NCBI GenBank assembly: GCA_001598975.1
Contig: BBXU01002758.1
Span: forward strand, 27,132 to 91,131
Direction: 5' to 3'
Origin: Parachlorella kessleri
Taxonomy: Eukaryota > Chlorophyta > Trebouxiophyceae > Chlorellales > Chlorellaceae
Length of the DNA stretch: 64,000 nt
Shown here one piece after another: positions 58,041-64,000 of the stretch (position 1 is its first letter; each line of letters starts with the position of its first letter). A model generated the notes under the pieces. That model did not search any database. It worked only from the letters and a program-made list of their open reading frames with translations, and was not told the DNA's origin. The position numbers and the translations under genes were made by a program.

Positions 58041-59762
58041 TCACTTCCCCTGCCCCACAGCGCGCATTTGCAGCCTGGGCTTGACGATGCACACTGCGGC
58101 AGGCAGGGCCGACAGCGCAACATACGACGCCCCCATCACAGGCAGCACCTCCACCAGCACCACCCACTCTGGGGCCTTCAGGTCTACATGGGCCTGCAGG
58201 ACAGAGGACCATTCGCCCGAAGACATGTACCCGCTGCATCAAGATGACCGCTGCATCAAGATGTCATCGCATGCAACACAACAGGAGTACCTGCATGCTC
58301 CCAACTAACTTGTTCTGTTCGGTGTTGGGCTGCAGCGGCGATGCTATCGCAATTCCCCAGTGCACAACGCAGCGCCTGCACGCCCAACAAGCATGCAACA
58401 AGAGCGATTTGCCACACCTGCACGCCATAGCGCTCCTTCAGTGCCCGCTCAAAGCCTCCAGCTACCGCTTTGATGGCCTGCATGCGGTCCATCACTGCAC
58501 CTCTAGATTCCATATCTGTCCCAATAGCTCCGGTCTGCCTGGCATCCCCTGCCTGCCCAACTTCTGCACCGCTACCGCAGGCACCACCAGGGACAGCCGA
58601 GCCGGTGGCAGGCCCCATGGAGGCCTCAGAAGCAGCGCCTGCCTCACTGCCACGTGGCCTGTAAGCCACCCCAAAAGTCAGCTGCGTCGGCTGCTGCGCT
58701 GCCGTCACTGCTCGTCCAACAGGTACCTCTGCTACTGCATCTGAGCTGCCAGCAGCTTGCTTCGCATTTTGGGCCATGACAGAACCTCCTGCTGGTGCTG
58801 CGCTTGCTCTTTCGGTCCCACCCTTAACCACAGAGGCCAGTTGAGCAGCAGCCTTCTCTAGCGCGGCGATGTCAAGGACACAGGTGGCCACAATGGGGAT
58901 GATGCGCTGGCAGTGCCGCAACCTTGGCACCCTGCCGGCTTCCACATCGGCAAGCAGTTGCGTTGCTATGCTTTGCACCAGCTGCATGGCTGGCAGAAGG
59001 TGCTGGCTTTCTGCCGCTGTTGCTGCTGCTGCATCGGATCCCAATCTGGAGGGTTGCTGCTCGGCTGCATCTACCTGTGCTCCCTGGCCAGACGGCCCCG
59101 TGTGGCCTGCTGCTGTTTTGGCCGCGGTGGCGGCGGTGCAGGCAGCCATGCTGAGCTTCAACATGACCACGCCACGGCAGCCCAGCTTCACAATAGAGAG
59201 CAAAGGGGGACTGCTCGGCTGTGGATCTTTGTCCTTATCAGCACCATGAGCAGCAGCAGCTGCCACATTCTCCTCAGCCTTGGCCTCAGCTGGTGCAAAC
59301 TTGGGGGTCACGCTGACGCCTGCTGCACAGACTGGTTTCTCTTGAAGGTTTCTTGCCAGGTAGCTCGCCAGCAGCTGATTGGCTTCCTTGGTTGCAGTCT
59401 TTTCGCTGCAAGTCAGTAACACACGTATGGGGTCCATAGACCAGCTTATAGAAACAAACTTTGAGGCCGCCATACCCCTCATACTCCTGTCTAGCATGTG
59501 GGAAAGGGGTCGGCCAACCTAGGTTGGCCCCGAATAAACACTTAACTCACTTCCGGAAATTGCAGGTGAGAAGGAAGCCACACACTTGGCCGGCGCCCAG
59601 CTCTGCCACTGCACCATAGTCGAACCGCCCCACTTCCTGGTACTCTTCATCTGCCTGCCCGCTGGCTGCTTTCAACCTTTTAGGGGGACGACCCTGATCA
59701 TCAGGGAGGACCCGCCTCATCTCCCGTTCTGCTGCTCTTCGCAGCTCGTCCTGAGCCGCCAT
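58041..59762 (-). CDS. THUMPD1: THUMP domain-containing protein (THUMPD1/TAN1), tRNA ac4C adaptor
   Basis: TAN1/THUMPD1 binds tRNA and guides the acetyltransferase Kre33/NAT10 to make N4-acetylcytidine at position 12 of tRNA-Leu and tRNA-Ser. The ATG at 59762 (MAAQDELRRAAEREM) begins a basic N-terminus with a PPKRLK motif. Exon 1 ends CGFLLTCNFR and is joined to EKTATKEANQLLASYL in the second exon (GFLLTC, E..A..E). The large exon, about 59408–58420, carries the THUMP domain: LRHCQRIIPIVATCVLDIAA, then TFGVAYRPRGSEA, and DRMQAIKAVAGGFERALKER. A final exon near 58200–58041 gives VDLKAPEWVVLVEVLPVMGA and PAAVCIVKPRLQMRAV, stop at 58041. Two Ala/Ser/Gly-rich inserts interrupt the domain. It faces CCDC113 across a 304-bp divergent promoter. 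Confidence 0.8.
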
Positions 59763-60066
59763 CTGGAAACTCAGCAGGCAGCAATAACCCCTAACCACCT
59801 AATCGCAGTCAATATGGCAGTCAAAAGTGAGCCAGGTGTTCGCTCCTGCCAATGCAGCTGCTCCCCAAAGTACTGCTTTCACCTGCTTTCACCTGCTGGG
59901 CGATCAAAGCAGCGCGCAAGTAGACTTTCCATCCAAAGATGGGTCGCGGTGCTAGAACTCAAAGGTGATACGCACAGCTCAACGTGCTTTTATACCGGTA
60001 TTTGGTTGAAGGCCTTGCTGAGTGAACGTGCCTTCACCCCACACTGGTACAACAGGCAACTGAAAG
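59763..60066. promoter_or_regulatory. Divergent promoter (THUMPD1 / CCDC113)
   Basis: 304 bp between opposite start codons. The minus-strand start is preceded by TTTCCAG, which may be an acceptor for a 5'-UTR intron. A direct repeat CTTTCACCTG lies near 59875–59893. No TATA box was identified. Confidence 0.45.
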
Positions 60067-62094
60067 ATGGCGGAGATATCCTTTCTCGGTAGTTCCACCA
60101 CAGAAGACTCGGTGGAGGAGGAGATTGAGCTGTTGAAGAACGAGATTGTGCTACTCAGGCTTTTCCTGCAGCGAGTGGATCCAGAGGCACTGCTGTTGCT
60201 GGCAGACCAGGTGTGTCCGTGGGTGTGTCTTGGGCTGCTATATGCAGGTGCAACTCCCTTAATGACAAGCCGGATCAAACAGCTCTGCTTGTACATCCGC
60301 AGAGCCAAACGCAAGTTGAGCCAGGAGGCCTTGTGATTGGAGAGAAGGCGGAGATATGCTCCCAGGAGATCGAGCAGTGTGCACGAGGCATCGAGCGCTG
60401 CATAGCGGATGGTGACGCACAGCAAGCACACCTGGCAGCTGCGACAGCTGAGTGCAAGCTGCGGGTAGCTGAGACGACCAAAGATTTCCACGACTTATTA
60501 AAGCTGCTCTGTCTCAGTGAGGGCCCCGTGAAGAGCAGCCAAGGGACCTCAGCTGCTGAGCAAGGTGGCAAGGACCCCAGCAGTAGCGGCGCAGCGAAAG
60601 CTGGCACGCTCAGATTGCCGGCTGCTACACAACTGGCAAAGACTGCTGTCTCTGGAGAGAAGCTGAGCAAGTTCTTGGGAGAATATCTGCGTCGCCACGA
60701 CACTTCCATAGAACGCCTGCATGTCAGGGCCAGCATGCTCAAGGTGCGGTCTGTCAGCAAAATGCCACCTCCACTGATGCAGCGTCCAAGGCTGCGTGCA
60801 CTTCAGCCTGTAGTCATCGGGCCGTAGCCACTGAACGTGTAGAGCCGGACAATGTGCTGTAGGTTCACCTAGCCAAGTTGGAGCAATCTCTTGCAGCCAA
60901 AGTGGATATTGGAGGGTCGCTGCAGCAGGTTGACTATGACCAGGCAAGTCACGGCCACGTTGTAATGGGGTACCGGAGTTGCTTAAAGAATGACTTAGTA
61001 GTGTAGACAGGTTTACACATACGGTACAGTTGTTAGCATGGGTGGCAGGTAGTGCAAACAGGGAGTAGAGCTGGGCTGGACTGGACGGGCAGGGCTGGAT
61101 GCAGATACGGTACAGTTGTGGTGATTACATCATTGGCGGCAAGGTTTCCGTAACATTACTGGCGCTGACACCTAGACAAGCCCCACGAGCCTTCCCTGCA
61201 TCCAGCCCTGGGATGTTACGCCACTGGATCAAGTAGTTGCTGACGAACTACCAAATGCTCACTGGTGGTGCTCTGCCGCAGCTCAAAATCCAACATGCCC
61301 AGGCCCAGCAAAAATTGGACATGCACAACACGGAGTCAGTAGCGTTGAAGACAGACACTGGCACAGCAGTGCAGGTGTTGTGGAGCCAGTTGCATTTGGG
61401 TGGTGCTTGCATGCCTGTAACTAGGCATTGTGTCCAGGCTTCATGTCCAAACATCTTATGAGCCGGTTGCATGCAGTGATCAAGGCTAACTAAGACACCT
61501 CTCCTGCAGGTGCTGGCTGACTTGCGTGACAGCCTGACTGGGACGGCCAGTGAGATTGCAGCGCTGCAGCGGCAGATGGAGCTCGCAGAAAAGCAGCTGG
61601 GCGCGCTGCGTACCAGTGTGGCGAAGGTGCAGGGAGAGTGCGAGGCGCTGGAGAGGGAGTGTGAGGGGCTGCGGCGCCAGAAAAAGTAAGTGGCAAGGTA
61701 CACTCATCTATCTCTGCTTCGTGCCACATTGCATGTATTTCCGTGGGGAGGGGCAGGCAGGGGACGGGGTCTAGGTAGGAGGAGGGGGGGGGGGGTTGTT
61801 CTAGGTAGGAGGCTGCAACTCCGCTGGAGGAATTGTGTGCCTGAAGGGCAGGAAATCAATCGTGGTCCTGTTGCCTGCTGCAGGCACGAGAGGAAAACTT
61901 CAGGTTGGCACCTGCACCTTATGCCACATATAGGTCAACCTTCCCCCGCCACTGTCTGCAAATGCAGAGATGATGGTGACACTGCTCACATACTGGACTA
62001 CATCAAGATGAGGAACGCGGTGCAAGAGGCGCAGAAGAAAGTAGCCGACTTGCACCGCAAAATTGAGGTTGCCTCGCTCAAGGCAAGGAAATGA
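60067..62094 (+). CDS. CFAP263: CCDC113 / CFAP263 coiled-coil ciliary protein
   Basis: CCDC113 works with CCDC96 in cilia, near the base of the nexin–dynein regulatory complex and radial spoke 3. Exon 1 (60067–60209) reads EEEIELLKNEIVLLRLFLQR, the conserved leading coiled coil. The next exon (60337 onwards) has EICSQEIEQCARGIERCI and SGEKLSKFLGEYLRRHDTSI with ERLHVRASMLK, the family block. Further exons give LQQVDYDQ (near 60945), LKIQHAQAQQKLDMHNTESV (61282), VLADLRDSLTGTASEIAALQ (61510–61686) and ILDYIKMRNAVQEAQKKVAD then LHRKIEVASLKARK, stop at 62094. The last block matches the family's C-terminal V-x-D/N-Y ... W/L-x-RKVEIA motif, but the protein ends soon after it, where other members continue. 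The intron after DYDQ has a GC donor (CAG|GCAAGT). A repeat copy lies in that intron. Confidence 0.75.
61031..61103 (+). repeat. Dispersed ~70-bp repeat in a CCDC113 intron
   Basis: TTAGCATGGGTGGCAGGTAG, TGCAAACAGGGAGTAGAGC, GGCAGGGCTGGATGCAG. Nearly identical to the copies at 28991 and 34437. Sense orientation to the host gene. A partial inverted copy (CTGCATCCAGCCCTGGGATG) follows at 61197. Confidence 0.8.
61770..61815 (+). repeat. Poly-G tract flanked by a short direct repeat
   Basis: GTCTAGGTAGGAGG, then a run of 10 or more G, then TTGTTCTAGGTAGGAGG. In a CCDC113 intron. The CTAGGTAGGAGG direct repeat may mark slippage. Confidence 0.6.
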
Positions 62095-62526
62095 TACCTC
62101 AACATTCCTCTGTAAGCTGACGACAGAGCAGTTCCAACCCTGCTGCACAAGCCAGGCAGATGACGCAAGGGCGGCATGTTGGCTGCTGTGTGCGCTTCTC
62201 ACACATGCAACCAAGGTTTACGCAGACTGATGACACTCTCAGCACTCTAGAACCGTCCTTTGACCCAGAATCTGGCCTTGGCAGCTCCCAGTTTGCACAC
62301 ATGCCACCAGACAGTACCTACGGCACTGATCGTAACAGCTAAGACCTTGACCACCAAGGGCACATGGACAAAGTCAGACCATGTGAATGGTCCAAGCGAC
62401 CGCTCTACATGTCCCCCACATAGACCTATCTGCACACAAGCACAACCAGCAACTCAAGGTCCACACCCAGAGGCCCTACACCTGGCCACAAATACAAATA
62501 GCATCAACAGCGGACAGGCCACCGCC
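62095..62526. other. Convergent 3' flank of CCDC113 and eIF3i
   Basis: Holds the 3' UTRs of both genes. Nothing else recognised. Confidence 0.45.
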
Positions 62527-64000
62527 TCACAACTTGAGCGAAAAGTAGTCAGCGTCGAAGTGGTGGAGCCGCACATAGCCTTCCTCCCCGCCGGTGGCGA
62601 ACATGGTGCCATCTGGGCTGAATGCCACTGCAAAAGGAGGGGAGAAACCCAGAACCGGTCACTTTCCTGCCTTGTGTAGGGTTGACGGACCCGCAAGGGT
62701 GTCCTCACCAATCCAATCCATCAGGTTCGACATAAACAAATTTATCTGCCTCCCAAGCATATATCAACATCGTCCATGCACCAGAGCAGTATTACCCACC
62801 GGCATTAATGGGGCCAAAGTGGCCCTTGACGTTGGCAAACTCGTCAAGGTAGATCTTATGGAAGAAGCGGGCCTCGAACCTGCCGGCACGAGACGACGTG
62901 GTGGTCACCTGCGACGCTTCTTGGCCACCGCCAATGAGCACCTGTAGCAGGGCAAGGGGTGTGCAGGCAAACTTTAAAACTTCTGCGGTACCTCTGGCTG
63001 GAAGTTGGTGCTGCCACGGCCAAAGAAGAGCGGACTTCTTCGTCGCGTTGGGCACTGTGACATTGGTGCGCAACAGCCAAACCATACCCAAGAGCTTTTG
63101 CGGTATGATCATTGAATCCAAGAGACCTGATCGACATGGGTTTTCAAGAAGCCCTCCCTAACGGCTGCACTCAGCGCTGGGGTGCTAGCTGGTAAAATGC
63201 TACTTTGGGTGCCCCTTACACAACTAAGGATATCAGTCATTCGCAGTCATTAGAACAATCGAACAGCTGGTGTAAGGCCCACTCACGTGGTCAAAGATGG
63301 GCGAGAGTGCTGCTGAGTTGACGGGTACGGTGGACTGGTAGGTCTTCATCACCTCCAGCGTCTGCGTCAGGGAGAGTTCCTCAAGAGCCTCAAACAATGG
63401 TACCCAAGAGTTGGGAAAGGCATACTGCAAAAATCTATCAGCCCAGCTCATAAGCACAGGTTCAACGTTGCCCAATTTCCTTCATAGCGACACTAACCTA
63501 AACATCTCCACACTGATGCCTTCTTGTCGCCCAGCCGGCTGTTGGAGATACAGCAGTGTGCGGCCGTACACAAGTAACCCTGCTCGCTTGCCTGTGTGTC
63601 AACAAGCTTGGCGGACTTGTCATTGGAGGCCGTGACGAAATGTGTCTGGTCAGTTGACACCTGGAGGTCCATGATATGCTTCTCATGGATCTGCCGCTCC
63701 AATACGCACTTGCCTGTCTGCACAACACAGGTATGGGCAAGAGCATCAAAGCAGTAGCGATGTGGGAGCAAATGCATGTCTCACGATGTGTTTTGGGCTT
63801 TGGGCGCAAGCTTTGTGGCTCCGGGAACCACATGTGCTGGGTTTGTGAGCGATAGCAGAGCAGAAAACTCCTTACTTCCCTCACACATCCCGGCACAAAC
63901 AAAACCCACACCATCATCACCCACTTGCGTGCGCACACACTCATAGCAGACCCACCGGCCCGCCAAACCCACGGCTAAACGCCCGTGCCATTTCCCACAA
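62527..64000 (-). CDS. EIF3I: Eukaryotic translation initiation factor 3 subunit I (3' part)
   Basis: eIF3i is a seven-bladed WD40 protein of the eIF3 core that, with eIF3b and eIF3g, organises the 43S complex. The visible exons encode the C-terminal blades: [20 protein letters not shown] then [12 protein letters not shown] (63691–63593), [20 protein letters not shown] (near 63367–63287), [20 protein letters not shown] and [20 protein letters not shown] (about 62944–62800), and [20 protein letters not shown] then DADYFSLKL, stop at 62527–62529. DTQ joins TLEV directly through a GC donor (CACAG|GCAAGC at about 63592). The 5' part lies past the window end. Sequence beyond 63700 may contain one more exon boundary ([10 protein letters not shown]) in the previous blade. 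Confidence 0.9.

Noticed and set aside
1..64000. CRISPR array, bacterial operon or prophage
   Set aside because: All recognised genes are intron-containing eukaryotic nuclear genes. The repeats seen are not regularly spaced.

Overview
The window is nuclear DNA of a photosynthetic eukaryote, most probably a chlorophyte green alga. The genes are intron-rich, mostly with GT–AG junctions but with an unusual number of GC–AG junctions, and moderately GC-rich. They encode a chloroplast chlorophyll-synthesis enzyme (CRD1/CHL27), a plant-type malonyl-CoA:ACP transacylase (GLSLGE), a plant HMA2/4-like zinc ATPase, cytosolic eukaryotic machinery (eIF3i, eIF3j, CCDC47, EAPP, MUS81, THUMPD1/TAN1) and two cilium/centriole families (FAM161, CCDC113/CFAP263). 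I cannot name the species. A trebouxiophyte or chlorophycean lineage that keeps a flagellar gene set fits best. Exon boundaries were read by eye; gene ends are firmer than some starts and internal junctions.

Layout. 0–1.2 kb: 3' part of eIF3j (+). 2–7.5 kb: FAM161-like gene (−), head-to-head with the first of two tandem F-box/LRR genes (+, 7.5–13.1 kb); the upstream copy is frameshifted. 14.1–20.5 kb: MUS81 nuclease (+) with a SUMO-interacting-like motif and a UBA-like domain in its linker. 21.4–22.3 kb: EAPP (−), divergent from a DNase I-like EEP phosphohydrolase (+, 22.6–29.0 kb). One intron of the EEP gene holds a whole secreted beta-mannanase gene on the other strand. 30.2–33.4 kb: CRD1 (−). 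33.4–35.3 kb: a transposon graveyard with an inverted Ty1/copia reverse-transcriptase fragment and short repeats. 35.4–38.8 kb: CCDC47 (−). 39.7–45.2 kb: ankyrin repeats followed in frame by malonyl-CoA:ACP transacylase (−), probably one fused gene. 46.3–48.2 kb: a third, unrelated-looking F-box/LRR-type gene (+). 49.4–57.5 kb: P1B-type Zn/Cd ATPase (−) with three separate His/Cys-rich additions. 58.0–59.8 kb: THUMP-domain tRNA acetylation adaptor (−), divergent from CCDC113/CFAP263 (+, 60.1–62.1 kb). 62.5–64 kb: 3' part of eIF3i (−).

No single operon-like system runs through the window. The items most worth following up are the ankyrin–MCAT fusion, the metal-binding elaborations of the zinc ATPase (one of them inside the catalytic P-domain), the SIM plus UBA in MUS81, the nested mannanase, the recurrent GC–AG introns, and a ~70-bp dispersed repeat that tends to lie in sense orientation in 3' UTRs and introns.
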